9,831 nucleotides of DNA from Asaia bogorensis (GCA_945871455.1 CAMBXJ010000119.1:1-9831), one strand, 5' to 3'; positions 1 through 6,998 are shown, counted from the first letter of the stretch. A program made the numbers and translations. Notes: generated by a model not told the origin, from the letters alone.

Positions 1-776
1 GTGATGTAGCGGACCACGACACCGCGTTTGGCCTCCACCGCCCGCGCGGAAGCCTGGATCACATCGCCCGAATAGGTCATCGCGAGACAGGTGGTCCCGG
101 CGGCCAGGGCTTCCACCGCGCCGGAACTGGCGAAGGTGCGAATATTGGGGCGGATGGCCATCAGGGTTTTCTCGACGGCGGCCAGATCGGCGGCATCCGT
201 GCTGTCGGGGCGCTTGCCCAGATAGTGCAGGACCGACGGGATGACGTCGATCGCCGAGTCCATGATGGTAATGCCGCAGGACTTCAGACGGCGTGCGTTC
301 TCCGGCTTCAGCAGCAATTCCCACCCATCCGTCGGCGCGTCCGGCGCCAGGGCCTTGATCTTGGCCGGCAAAATGCCCAATCCGACCGTGCCCCACAGAT
401 AGATCGCGCCGAACCGGTTGCCGGGGTCGGAACTCTCGACCTGGCGCATCATCGGCGGATCGAGGTTCTTCCAGTTCGGCACGCGGGCCCGGTCGATCTC
501 CTGCAACGCCTTGGCGCGGATCAGCCGAGAGAAAGTCGGCTCGCTGGTCGGCACGATGATGTCGTAGCCGGACCGGCCGGTCAGCATGCGCGCTTCCAGG
601 GTTTCCAGACTGTCATAGACGTCGTAGCGGACCTTGATGCCGGTTTCGGCGGTAAATGCCTCCAGCGCCGCGGGGTCGGTGTAGTCGGTCCAGTTGAACA
701 CGTTCAGCACGCGCTCCTGGGCCGCGGCCGGCAGGGCCAGAATGGCCAGGGCGGCAAGCAGGATCAGCCGGCGCAT
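1..776 (-). CDS. potF: PotF-like polyamine ABC transporter substrate-binding protein (partial, C-terminus off the window)
   Basis: This is the periplasmic solute-binding component of a spermidine/putrescine-type ABC importer. 258 complete codons are visible, and the 3' end lies beyond the left edge. Residues 1 to about 20 form a signal peptide (MRRLILLAALAILALPAAAA). The mature start LNVFNWTDYTD matches the 'NW-DY' opening of PotD/PotF, where the aromatic residues line the ligand pocket. Further PotF-like stretches are ETGIKVRYDVYDS, GYDIIVPTS, NWKNLDPP, WELLLKPENARRLKSCG, LHYLGKRPDSTDAAD and RPNIRTFASSG. The order and spacing match E. coli PotF more closely than PotD, from memory. The start overlaps the stop of the upstream SDR gene by one base (TGATG) and has no good Shine-Dalgarno of its own, so translation is probably coupled. 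The permease and ATPase genes would be expected past the left edge. The ligand cannot be proven from sequence; putrescine or another diamine is likely. Confidence 0.9.
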   Translation of the reverse strand, partial: MRRLILLAALAILALPAAAQERVLNVFNWTDYTDPAALEAFTAETGIKVRYDVYDSLETLEARMLTGRSGYDIIVPTSEPTFSRLIRAKALQEIDRARVPNWKNLDPPMMRQVESSDPGNRFGAIYLWGTVGLGILPAKIKALAPDAPTDGWELLLKPENARRLKSCGITIMDSAIDVIPSVLHYLGKRPDSTDAADLAAVEKTLMAIRPNIRTFASSGAVEALAAGTTCLAMTYSGDVIQASARAVEAKRGVVVRYI

Positions 777-1555
777 CAGAGGTTCGATCCGGGCGGGATG
801 AACGCGGCGCCGGTGCCGCCATCGACCGGGATCGTGGTCCCGGCGACATAACGTGCCCCGTCGCTGAACAGGAACATCATCACGTCCACCACATCCTCCG
901 GCTGGGCGATGCGCCCGACCGGGGAAACGCCGGACGGGCGATAGCCTTTCGATTGCGATGGGTCCGACATGGCGCGAACCATCGGCGTGTCGACCGTTCC
1001 GGGGGCCAGAGCGTTGACCAGCACGCCGGACGGTGCCCATTCCGCCGCCATGACGCGGCACAACTGGCTGACCGCCGCCTTGGACGCCGCATAGGCGCCG
1101 CTGACCACTTTCGGCCGGCTGGCGGCCAGCGACGACAGCAGCACCACGCGAGACGGATTTTCCGGCGTGGCGCCCAGGCGCAGCAACGGCAACGCCTTCT
1201 GCGCACACAGGAACGTGCCGGGGGTGTTGATGTTCTGGACGAGATCGAAATCCTCGATGCTCATCTGCTCCATAAGCCCGGTGCGAAGCACGACGGCGCA
1301 GCAGACCAATCCGTTCAGCGCCGGGCTGGTGTCGGCGATGGCGGAAAAGGCCGCGGTAACGCTGGTGGCGTCCCCCACATCGCAACGGATGGGGCGGAAC
1401 CGGTTGCCGTGGGATGCCAGTTCGTCGGCGACCCGCGCCAAGCGATCCGGTGCGTTGTCCAGGCCGTAAACGGTCCAACCGGCATCAAGCAGCCGACGCG
1501 ATGCCGCCAGTCCAATTCCGGATGCCGCTCCTGAAATCGCCGCTGTCTTGGTCAT
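776..1555 (-). CDS. Short-chain dehydrogenase/reductase (SDR), classical type
   Basis: A 259-residue NAD(P)-dependent oxidoreductase, the usual length for classical SDRs. The Rossmann glycine motif is S8-G-A-A-S-G-I-G15. An acidic residue at the end of strand 2 (D33 in VYGLDNAP) suggests NAD(H) preference. Asp59 (CDV) is the usual adenine contact. The catalytic set is N110, S141/S142, Y155 and K159 (YAASK), followed by the APGTVDTPM segment and the C-terminal VDGGTGA. One oddity is that the NNAG motif after strand 4 reads C85-C-A-V. The ATG at 1555 is chosen because AAAGGGGA lies 5 bases upstream and the Rossmann strand starts at residue 4; the frame is open further upstream but carries no fold there. 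The substrate is unknown. Coupling to a polyamine-type binding protein suggests catabolism of an imported compound, but this is only inferred. Confidence 0.92.
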   Translation of the reverse strand: MTKTAAISGAASGIGLAASRRLLDAGWTVYGLDNAPDRLARVADELASHGNRFRPIRCDVGDATSVTAAFSAIADTSPALNGLVCCAVVLRTGLMEQMSIEDFDLVQNINTPGTFLCAQKALPLLRLGATPENPSRVVLLSSLAASRPKVVSGAYAASKAAVSQLCRVMAAEWAPSGVLVNALAPGTVDTPMVRAMSDPSQSKGYRPSGVSPVGRIAQPEDVVDVMMFLFSDGARYVAGTTIPVDGGTGAAFIPPGSNL

Positions 1556-1703
1556 GAGTGTCCCCTTTTGCACCCATCGTAAACCGGTTCCCAACGACGG
1601 GAAACCATCCGGTGCGACCCGAGAATGGACCCGGTCCAGGGATTTCTGTATATGACCATTCGCAACGATTCCCCCGGATACCGAGTACGATGAAGTGGTT
1701 GGG
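1556..1703. other. Divergent intergenic region between the SDR gene and the PEP-CTERM gene
   Basis: 148 bases separate the divergent starts, so promoters for both directions should lie here. The only AT-rich patch is around 1648-1655 (TATATGAC on the plus strand). I could not pair it with a convincing -35 box in either direction. The right end contains the first copy of the 17-bp duplication described separately. Confidence 0.5.
1561..1568 (-). promoter_or_regulatory. Ribosome binding site of the SDR gene
   Basis: On the minus strand this reads AAAGGGGA, ending 5 bases before the ATG at 1555. It decides the start, because no comparable site serves the in-frame upstream starts. Confidence 0.6.
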
Positions 1704-1719
1704 ATGATGAAGTGGTTGG
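1689..1719 (+). repeat. Direct repeat over the start codon of the PEP-CTERM gene
   Basis: GATGAAGTGGTTGG occurs at 1689-1702 and again at 1706-1719, a 17-base offset. The second copy holds the real start (MKWL). The first copy gives ATG AAG TGG TTG GGA TGA, a five-codon frame (MKWLG) at 1690-1707. Its TGA overlaps the ATGATG start pair at 1704-1709. Since 17 is not a multiple of three, the first copy is out of frame with the gene. It looks like a short tandem duplication of the beginning of the coding sequence. Confidence 0.85.
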
Positions 1720-2465
1720 CGGGCGGCGTATTGGGCTGGTCGCTGTTTCTCGCCTCGGCCACCGCCGGCGCGGTGACGTTTTCCGACTCGACCTTCGCCG
1801 ATGCGGATTGGACGTCACGGCAACTGATCGTCACCGGGGCGTCGCCCTCGTCGCCGAGCGCGACGTTTTCGGCCGGCCAGGTTGGCAGCGGCGGCACGCC
1901 AGGCGCTTATCGGGAAGTTACACAGACCTATAATGGCCCGAACATGGTGATCGTGGTCGCCCATATGCAGAATGCCGCGGTCTATGACCCCGGCGTGGCC
2001 GGTCCGGTCGCCGGGTTCAACTTCTCCTTCGACCTGAATTTCTTCAACTACCCGGGCACCTGCTGCGGCCCGTCGTTTGCCGTCGGCTATGCCGCTGTGA
2101 TCAAGCAGGGTGGCAATTTTTATCTGGGGGACAGCGTTGTGACGGTCTCGGCATCCTGGGTGCCGTTCGCCATCGCCGATCAGACCGCCGCCGATTTTGT
2201 GTTGCTGAACGGCGACCCCTTGCTGCCATCCTCCCACCCCGACTTTTCCGCTACCGGTTCGGCCATCACCTTCGGCTATGCCACTGCCAACGGCACCGCC
2301 GGTGCATCGACCACGTCGACGACGTCCGGACTGGACAACTGGGTCGTGTCGTCGATCGACCTGCCGGAACCGTCGAGCCTCGGGGTATTGGCGATGGGTC
2401 TGGTTCTGCTGTCCTGCCAGCCCACCGTGCGGCGAGCCTTGGGCCAGGTTCGGCGGCGGGCCTGA
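1704..2465 (+). CDS. PEP-CTERM sorting domain protein, secreted/surface
   Basis: About 252 residues counted from the second ATG of an ATGATG pair at 1704-1709; a GTG at 1695 is also possible. The N-terminus MKWLAGGVLGWSLFLASATA is a signal peptide. The body is rich in Gly, Ser, Thr and aromatic residues, contains a CC pair (YPGTCCGPSF) and matches no enzyme family I know. The C-terminus has all three parts of a PEP-CTERM signal. These are a Pro-Glu-Pro motif (LPEPSS, about residues 219-224), a hydrophobic stretch (LGVLAMGLVLLSC) and a basic tail (RRALGQVRRRA). In known systems an exosortase (EpsH/Xrt family) recognises this tail in the inner membrane, and such proteins often accompany exopolysaccharide genes. 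That fits the flippase and UDP-xylose synthase to the right. No exosortase is in the window. The Shine-Dalgarno is weak. The specific function is unknown. Confidence 0.82.
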   Translation: MMKWLAGGVLGWSLFLASATAGAVTFSDSTFADADWTSRQLIVTGASPSSPSATFSAGQVGSGGTPGAYREVTQTYNGPNMVIVVAHMQNAAVYDPGVAGPVAGFNFSFDLNFFNYPGTCCGPSFAVGYAAVIKQGGNFYLGDSVVTVSASWVPFAIADQTAADFVLLNGDPLLPSSHPDFSATGSAITFGYATANGTAGASTTSTTSGLDNWVVSSIDLPEPSSLGVLAMGLVLLSCQPTVRRALGQVRRRA

Positions 2466-2472
2466 TCCGGCG

Positions 2473-3156
2473 ATGTGCGGACGCTACGCCGCGTTCCTGC
2501 CAGCCGAGGCGATCGTCGCCTTGCTCCACACGATCGGCCCGATGCCGGACTGGGTGCCGAACTGGGCGCCGACCTGGAACATGGCACCCACCCGGAACGC
2601 CCCGGTCGTCCGCCGCCACCCGGAAACCGGGGAAAGACGGGTGGACCTGCTGCGTTGGGGCCTGATCCCACATTGGACGCCGAAGGGGCCAGACGGCCCA
2701 AAATCCGTCCGCATGACGATCAACGCACGAAGCGAGACCCTGGCCTCCACCCCCATGTTCCGCGATGCCTATGCAAAACGCCGCTGCCTGGTACCGGCCG
2801 ACGCGTTCTACGAATGGCAGGCGATCGATGGCGCGAAACTCCCCTGGGCGATTGCCAGGTCGGACGGCCAACCGTTGGTTTTCGCCGGATTGTGGGAAGG
2901 GTGGCGCGGCGCGGACGGCACCGTCATCCGCAGCTTCACCATCGCCACGACAACCGCCAACGCCACCCTGCGGCCCTTGCACGAACGCATGCCCGTCGTG
3001 CTGGAAGCCACCGACTGGCCTCTATGGCTTGGGGAGGTGGAGGGCGATCCGGCCACCCTGATGCGCCCGTCCGCGGCCGGCTTTCGAACCTGGCGCGTGG
3101 GCACGCAGGTCAACAACGTCAGGCATGACGGCGCCGCTTTGCTGGAATCGGTGTAG
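2473..3156 (+). CDS. yedK: SOS response-associated peptidase-fold protein, YedK/HMCES family
   Basis: A 227-residue SRAP-domain protein. In this family, after removal of Met1, Cys2 forms a stable thiazolidine link with abasic sites in single-stranded DNA, shielding them from strand breakage. The catalytic set is complete: M1-C2-G-R-Y at the start, N84 in INARSETL, E114 in DAFYEW and H170 in LHERMPVVL. Other family signatures are WNMAPTRNAPVV, LLRWGLIPHW and the C-terminal VNNVRHDG. The ATG at 2473 is certain because Cys must be residue 2, although the frame stays open upstream inside the PEP-CTERM gene. Only 7 bases separate it from the preceding stop, so the two may be cotranscribed, but a functional link is unlikely. 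No LexA-type operator is evident just upstream. Confidence 0.95.
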   Translation: MCGRYAAFLPAEAIVALLHTIGPMPDWVPNWAPTWNMAPTRNAPVVRRHPETGERRVDLLRWGLIPHWTPKGPDGPKSVRMTINARSETLASTPMFRDAYAKRRCLVPADAFYEWQAIDGAKLPWAIARSDGQPLVFAGLWEGWRGADGTVIRSFTIATTTANATLRPLHERMPVVLEATDWPLWLGEVEGDPATLMRPSAAGFRTWRVGTQVNNVRHDGAALLESV

Positions 3157-3218
3157 CCCGCACCGCCACCGAACACCGGTTGTGGAGAATTCGCTGTTTC
3201 GGCGCGGCCGAGTTCGCT

Positions 3219-4928
3219 ATGCGAAGCCCCGCGCGACGCGATAAGCCCAGGGACCGACCACGTGACACTCCGACCCAAGCCGACCCCGAACCGGCGGTCG
3301 CACCGAACGTGAGCGCCCCCCCGGACCCGCCCGTATCCCCGCCTGCGCCCCCCCCTGGCACTTCCCCTGGCACTTCCCCTGGCACTTCCCCTGGCGCGCC
3401 CCCTGGCGCACCCCCTGGCGCACCCCCTGGCGCACCCCCTGGCGCGTCAACTTCAGCACGGGTTGCCAAGGGCACGGCCTGGGTCATCGCCTGGCGGTTG
3501 GCGTCGCGGAATGTCGGTCTGGTCAGCACACTGATTCTCGTGCGGCTTCTGGAACCGTCGGATTTCGGCCTGATCGCCATCGCCACCGGGGTCATCGCCT
3601 CGGTCGACGCCCTGTCGGCCATCGGCGTGCAGGATGCTCTGATTCGGGACCGGAATCGCGACCGGGCGCTGTACGATACCGGCTTTGCCTTATCGCTCGT
3701 GCGTGGCGTCATCACCGCCATCCTGATCGCCCTGCTGGCCTGGCCGGCGGCGAATTTCTTCAACGAACCGCGCCTGGCAGTGGTGTTCCTGGCCCTGGCC
3801 GTGGGTGTCTTGGTCTCCTCGGCCGAGAATATCGGCATCGTCGATTTCCGCCGCGACCTGGACTTTCGCAAGGAATTCGACCTGCAATTCCGCACGCGGC
3901 TGATCGGGGTGGCCGTCACCGTCGGAACGGCATTGATCTGGCACAGCTACTGGGCATTGGTCGCGGGATTGTTGGCCAGCCGGGTCGTCCGGTTGATCAT
4001 GACCTACACGATGTCGGACTACCGCCCGCGGTTGAGCCTGAAGGCCTGGCACCGCATTGCCGGGTTTTCCGCCTGGAGCTGGTTGGTGGGAATTCTGGCA
4101 AGGATCGAGGAACAGGCAAACAATGTCGTGACCGGCCATTACCTCGGCACGCAGGCCGCCGGCATGCTGTCCATCGGGACCGAGATCGGCCGCCTGCCCA
4201 CAACCGAGTTGTTGGAGCCATTGAACCGAGCATTGTTTCCAGGTTTCGCGGAGGCCTTGGAAGCGAAGGCGACGAAGACCGCTCTGTTCCTGGAGACCAT
4301 CGGATTGGGAGTCCTGGTGGCCTTGCCCGCCGGCTTCGGGATTTCCCTGGTCGCCCATCCAATGGTGAACGTCACCTTGGGCGCTCGGTGGGACCAGGTC
4401 GTCCCGCTGATCGAGATCATCGCTCCTGTCACCACGGCGTCTATCTTCGGGATCGTTGGCGTCACCCTGTTGGTAGCCCAGGGATTGATGCGCCAGATCG
4501 TTGCCATCACCGCGGCCGCGGCGGTTTCGCGGGTCGCGCTGCTGATCGTCGGGATCACGATGTACGGATTGGTCGGGGCAGCCGTCGCCGCGGGCCTGTC
4601 GCTGCTGATCATGCAGGGCGTGGTACTCCGCCTCACGTTGCACCGCGTCGGGCTCAGCTTCGCGGCGCTGGGATCTCGGCTATGGCGGCCGGTGGTCGCG
4701 GTCGGCGCGATGGTGGCGGTGATGCACGCATGCGGCATGGCCTGGGCGCCGGCCACCTCCCCTGACCTGCTTCCATCCCTCCTCGACCTCTGCGAACGCT
4801 CGGCGGTCGGCGCGGTGGTCTATGTCGCGGCGGCGGCGGGGTTGTGGGTGCTGAGCGGCCGTCCGGATGGAGCCGAACGGCATGTGTTGAATTCGGCCGA
4901 AAAGGTTGTACGGAAGCTGCGGCGCTAA
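3219..4928 (+). CDS. Wzx-type polysaccharide flippase (oligosaccharide translocase) with Pro/Gly-rich N-terminal tail
   Basis: About 569 residues. A polytopic inner-membrane protein of the MOP superfamily (polysaccharide synthesis/export, Wzx/ExoT/WzxC-like), expected to flip undecaprenyl-linked repeat units. The membrane domain starts around residue 80 with the family's TM1-TM2 signature: ARVAKGTAWVIAWRLASRNVG, then LVRLLEPSDFGLIAIA. Next come GVQDALIRDR and a series of hydrophobic helices to about residue 545, ending in a basic tail (KVVRKLRR). The first ~80 residues are unusual: charged, then a low-complexity run of PGTS and PGAP units from the 12-bp repeats at 3352-3447. No ATG, GTG or TTG lies in frame between the repeats and TM1, so the tract is translated if the gene is. 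The start is uncertain: ATG 3219 is chosen, with GTG 3309 (539 residues) and TTG 3180 as alternatives; none has a strong Shine-Dalgarno. The transported glycan is unknown. Confidence 0.85.
   Translation: MRSPARRDKPRDRPRDTPTQADPEPAVAPNVSAPPDPPVSPPAPPPGTSPGTSPGTSPGAPPGAPPGAPPGAPPGASTSARVAKGTAWVIAWRLASRNVGLVSTLILVRLLEPSDFGLIAIATGVIASVDALSAIGVQDALIRDRNRDRALYDTGFALSLVRGVITAILIALLAWPAANFFNEPRLAVVFLALAVGVLVSSAENIGIVDFRRDLDFRKEFDLQFRTRLIGVAVTVGTALIWHSYWALVAGLLASRVVRLIMTYTMSDYRPRLSLKAWHRIAGFSAWSWLVGILARIEEQANNVVTGHYLGTQAAGMLSIGTEIGRLPTTELLEPLNRALFPGFAEALEAKATKTALFLETIGLGVLVALPAGFGISLVAHPMVNVTLGARWDQVVPLIEIIAPVTTASIFGIVGVTLLVAQGLMRQIVAITAAAAVSRVALLIVGITMYGLVGAAVAAGLSLLIMQGVVLRLTLHRVGLSFAALGSRLWRPVVAVGAMVAVMHACGMAWAPATSPDLLPSLLDLCERSAVGAVVYVAAAAGLWVLSGRPDGAERHVLNSAEKVVRKLRR
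3352..3447 (+). repeat. Eight 12-bp tandem repeats (CCCCTGGC core) inside the flippase gene
   Basis: There are three identical units of CCCCTGGCACTT (3352-3387) and five of CCCCTGGCGCRY type (3388-3447). The period is exactly 12, so frame is kept, and they encode PGTS then PGAP units. A perfect 12-base period with identical neighbours points to slippage or unequal exchange, so copy number may vary between strains. Confidence 0.95.
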
Positions 4929-5039
4929 ATTTGACGGGCGCCCTTTCGCCGGCCCGGACCATTCCAGGGGACAGGTTGGCCGTCCACGGAGGCCGCCCGA
5001 AAAGCAGCCTCCGGGATCAACCGGTGGGTCAGGCGCGGT
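4929..5039. other. Convergent intergenic spacer between the flippase and RraA-like genes
   Basis: 111 bases separating two stop codons. It contains an 8-bp palindrome GGGCGCCC at 4936-4943, a single inverted CCCCTGG core (CCAGGGG, 4964-4970) and the hairpin listed at 4988-5012. No open frame of interest is seen. Confidence 0.6.
4988..5012. terminator. Candidate bidirectional terminator hairpin
   Basis: GGAGGCCGC (4988-4996) can pair with GCAGCCTCC (5004-5012) around a 7-base loop CCGAAAA, with one mismatch. It lies between converging stops, where a shared terminator is expected. No T-run follows on either strand, so intrinsic termination is unproven. Confidence 0.35.
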
Positions 5040-5735
5040 TCAGTGGATCTCCCCCGCGCGCTTCAGCGCATCCCGCAGTTTGGCCGGAGTGAAGTCGGCG
5101 GACCGGCAGACATCCAGGATCACCTTTTCCCGCCGGGAGATCAGGTCGATCGCCGCCGGCAGCTTGCGCACGGCATCGGCGGGTATCACGACCGCGCCAT
5201 GAAAATCGGCGTGAATGACGTCGTCGTGGCCGACCTGCATCCCAAAAATGTTAACCGGCTTGCCGAAATCCACCATATGCACATGCGCATGGCTCGGTCC
5301 GATCCGGCCACCGATCATCTGGTATCCCGGCGCCCAGGCATCGAGGTCGCGGAACGATCCATTGGTCACGCAGCCGATGGAGCCGAGCGCCTTGTGGACG
5401 GTGGACTGGACCTCGCCCCAGTAGGCGCCGTAGCCGATGCGCCCGTCGATATCCTGGATCACGGCGATGGTCGGGAAGTCGGTCGCGGCGACATAATCAT
5501 ACCAGTCCGCCCGGTCGGTGACCTTGCCACGCGGCGGCTCGGTCGAGCGGATCATGCCCACCCGCGCCAGACCGACGATCGGCTTGGCCTTGGGGTCGAT
5601 GCACACCATGGGCTCCACCGTGAAACCGATGGCCCGCCGTTCCGGCACCACGACTTCCAACCCGTTGCAGATCGTGGGCGTGTCCCATTGTGCCAGCACA
5701 TCGAGGTCGGCTTGGGTGAACGGCCGGTCAGCCAT
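5040..5735 (-). CDS. RraA-fold protein (RraA / HMG aldolase-like family)
   Basis: 231 residues, the size of RraA-like proteins once annotated as demethylmenaquinone methyltransferases. Characterised members are either RNase E regulators (RraA) or class II pyruvate aldolases/oxaloacetate decarboxylases. The opening LAQWDTPTICNGLE matches the family N-terminus (ltTaticDal). The central VIQDIDGRIGYGAYWGE followed by GSIGCVTNGSFRDLD carries the Arg-Asp pair that in aldolases contacts substrate and the divalent metal. The usual VTDG reads VTNG here, and the acidic residue after RD is shifted. GHDDVIHADFHGAVVIPAD is the conserved 'GDv..aD.dGvvviP' segment. The ATG at 5735 is supported by AGGGAG 8 bases upstream. 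It is monocistronic, convergent with the flippase and divergent from UDP-xylose synthase. Aldolase or decarboxylase activity is more likely than RNase regulation, but the substrate is unknown. Confidence 0.85.
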   Translation of the reverse strand: MADRPFTQADLDVLAQWDTPTICNGLEVVVPERRAIGFTVEPMVCIDPKAKPIVGLARVGMIRSTEPPRGKVTDRADWYDYVAATDFPTIAVIQDIDGRIGYGAYWGEVQSTVHKALGSIGCVTNGSFRDLDAWAPGYQMIGGRIGPSHAHVHMVDFGKPVNIFGMQVGHDDVIHADFHGAVVIPADAVRKLPAAIDLISRREKVILDVCRSADFTPAKLRDALKRAGEIH

Positions 5736-5743
5736 GATTTCAA

Positions 5744-5749
5744 CTCCCT
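5744..5749 (-). promoter_or_regulatory. Ribosome binding site of the RraA-like gene
   Basis: Minus-strand AGGGAG, 8 bases before the ATG at 5735; it supports this start. Confidence 0.65.
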
Positions 5750-5840
5750 GATTGATTGAGGCAGGCGTGCTTTTGCCGCCGGCGGTGCGGGGGCATGCGG
5801 CCCGGATGGTAGCATCGGTATCGTGTCCCGGCTATCTTCT

Positions 5841-5900
5841 CCCCTGGGCTGCTCCCCTGGGCTACTTCCCCTGGGCCAATCCCCTGGCCTGCTCCCCTGG
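5841..5900. repeat. Five CCCCTGG repeats at 13-14 bp spacing, intergenic
   Basis: CCCCTGG begins at 5841, 5854, 5868, 5881 and 5894 (steps 13, 14, 13, 13). Spacer bases are partly conserved (GCTGCT, GCTACTT, GCCAAT, CCTGCT). The core is the same as in the repeats within the flippase gene, but the period differs by one base and does not preserve a reading frame. Confidence 0.85.
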
Positions 5901-6026
5901 GCCATCACCCGCGAAAACGTTCCGCGCACCGGCCCAAGCCCGGGGTCGGCGGTTCCGGCTTTAATTGCTTGTCAGCGCGGTTGGGTTTTGTCAGGTTCGC
6001 CAGGCCTCCACAGAACCGGATATCCC

Positions 6027-6998
6027 ATGGCACTGACGCGCAAACGTATTCTCGTGACCGGTGGGGCTGGTTTCCTCGGATCGCATCTGTGCGAACGGCT
6101 GCTGCGGGAAGGCGCCGACGTCCTGTGCGTCGACAATTATTTCACCGGCCGCAAGGACAATATCGCGCATCTCCTGGGCAATCCCCAGTTCGAGGCGCTG
6201 CGCCACGACGTTACCTTCCCACTGTATGTGGAGGTGGACGAGATCTACAACCTGGCCTGTCCGGCATCCCCGGTGCATTACCAGTTCGATCCGGTGCAGA
6301 CGACCAAGACCAGCGTCATCGGCGCGATCAACATGCTGGGCCTGGCGAAGCGGATCGGCGCGCGGATTCTGCAAGCCTCCACCAGTGAGGTCTATGGCGA
6401 CCCGACAGTGCATCCGCAGACCGAGGAATATCGCGGCAACGTCAATCCGTTGGGGCCTCGGGCCTGCTACGACGAAGGCAAACGCTGCGCGGAAACGCTG
6501 TTTTTCGACTATCACCGCCAGCACAACGTACAGATCAAGGTCGCGCGGATCTTCAACACCTATGGGCCGCGCATGCATCCGAATGATGGGCGCGTCGTGT
6601 CGAATTTCATCGTTCAGGCGTTGCGGGGGCAGGATATCACCCTCTATGGCGATGGCAGCCAGACCCGTGCCTTCTGTTATGTGGACGACCTGATCGACGG
6701 CCTGATCCGCCTGATGGGCAGCGACCGGGAAGTGACCGGGCCGATCAACATCGGCAACCCGCATGAAATTCCGGTCCGCGAACTGGCCGAACGCGTGATC
6801 CGAAATATCGGGTCCGCGTCGCGCATCCAGACCTTCCCGCTGCCGCAGGACGATCCGCTGCAACGCTGCCCGGACATCACCATGGCGCGTCGCATCCTGG
6901 GATGGGAGCCAACGGTGCCGCTGGAGGACGGGCTGAACAAGACCGCCGCCTATTTCCGGGCGATGCTGACGGAAGGTGGCGAGATCCCTCGGTCCTGA
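6027..6998 (+). CDS. uxs: UDP-glucuronate decarboxylase (UDP-xylose synthase)
   Basis: 323 residues. It converts UDP-glucuronate to UDP-xylose with transient oxidation by bound NAD+, supplying xylose for surface polysaccharides; it is cytosolic. It is an extended-SDR enzyme. The NAD motif is T11-G-G-A-G-F-L-G18, D36 ([11 protein letters not shown]) binds the adenosine ribose, and HDVTFPL and [13 protein letters not shown] are hallmark UXS stretches. The catalytic set is S118/T119, E121 (STSEVYGDP), Y148 and K152 (YDEGK). [11 protein letters not shown] and the C-terminal [11 protein letters not shown] complete the substrate site, and the length is normal for bacterial UXS. ATG 6027 is chosen because the Rossmann fold begins at residue 8. 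The ribosome site is poor (GGAT at 6018-6021), and the open frame upstream to 5823 is low-complexity. Its stop directly abuts the stop of the convergent deacetylase gene. A dTDP-glucose dehydratase is unlikely given the UXS-specific stretches. Confidence 0.95.
   Translation: MALTRKRILVTGGAGFLGSHLCERLLREGADVLCVDNYFTGRKDNIAHLLGNPQFEALRHDVTFPLYVEVDEIYNLACPASPVHYQFDPVQTTKTSVIGAINMLGLAKRIGARILQASTSEVYGDPTVHPQTEEYRGNVNPLGPRACYDEGKRCAETLFFDYHRQHNVQIKVARIFNTYGPRMHPNDGRVVSNFIVQALRGQDITLYGDGSQTRAFCYVDDLIDGLIRLMGSDREVTGPINIGNPHEIPVRELAERVIRNIGSASRIQTFPLPQDDPLQRCPDITMARRILGWEPTVPLEDGLNKTAAYFRAMLTEGGEIPRS

Larger units (their letters stand above)
5736..6026. other. Divergent intergenic region upstream of UDP-xylose synthase and the RraA-like gene
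   Basis: 291 bases between divergent starts. They hold the RraA ribosome binding site, five CCCCTGG repeats (5841-5900), and an AT-richer stretch (TTTAATTGCTTGTCA, 5960-5974) with TTGTCAG repeated at 5969-5975 and 5988-5994. A frame in phase with the decarboxylase is open from 5823 but is low-complexity and lacks family similarity, so I treat the region as non-coding. No convincing sigma-70 promoter pair was found. Confidence 0.6.

Noticed and set aside
1556..1897. N-terminal extension of the SDR frame to 1897
   Set aside because: It would overlap the divergent PEP-CTERM gene, has no SDR similarity, and a good ribosome site precedes the ATG at 1555.
3352..3447. CRISPR-like array
   Set aside because: Units are 12 bases and directly tandem with no unique spacers of 25-40 bases.
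3690..4643. 317-codon minus-strand frame opposite the flippase
   Set aside because: Its composition (Gln, Asp, Arg, Gly rich) is typical of antisense to hydrophobic helices, and the plus strand shows a clear transporter.
5969..5997. Sigma-70 promoter (TTGTCA with a -10 box) upstream of UDP-xylose synthase
   Set aside because: The hexamer at the correct 17-base spacing is CAGGTT, too far from TATAAT; the TTGTCAG pair 19 bases apart is noted only as a possible but unsupported operator.
5823..6026. 68-residue N-terminal extension of the UDP-xylose synthase frame
   Set aside because: It is a translation of the CCCCTGG repeats and low-complexity sequence; UXS proteins start just before the Rossmann glycine motif, as at 6027.
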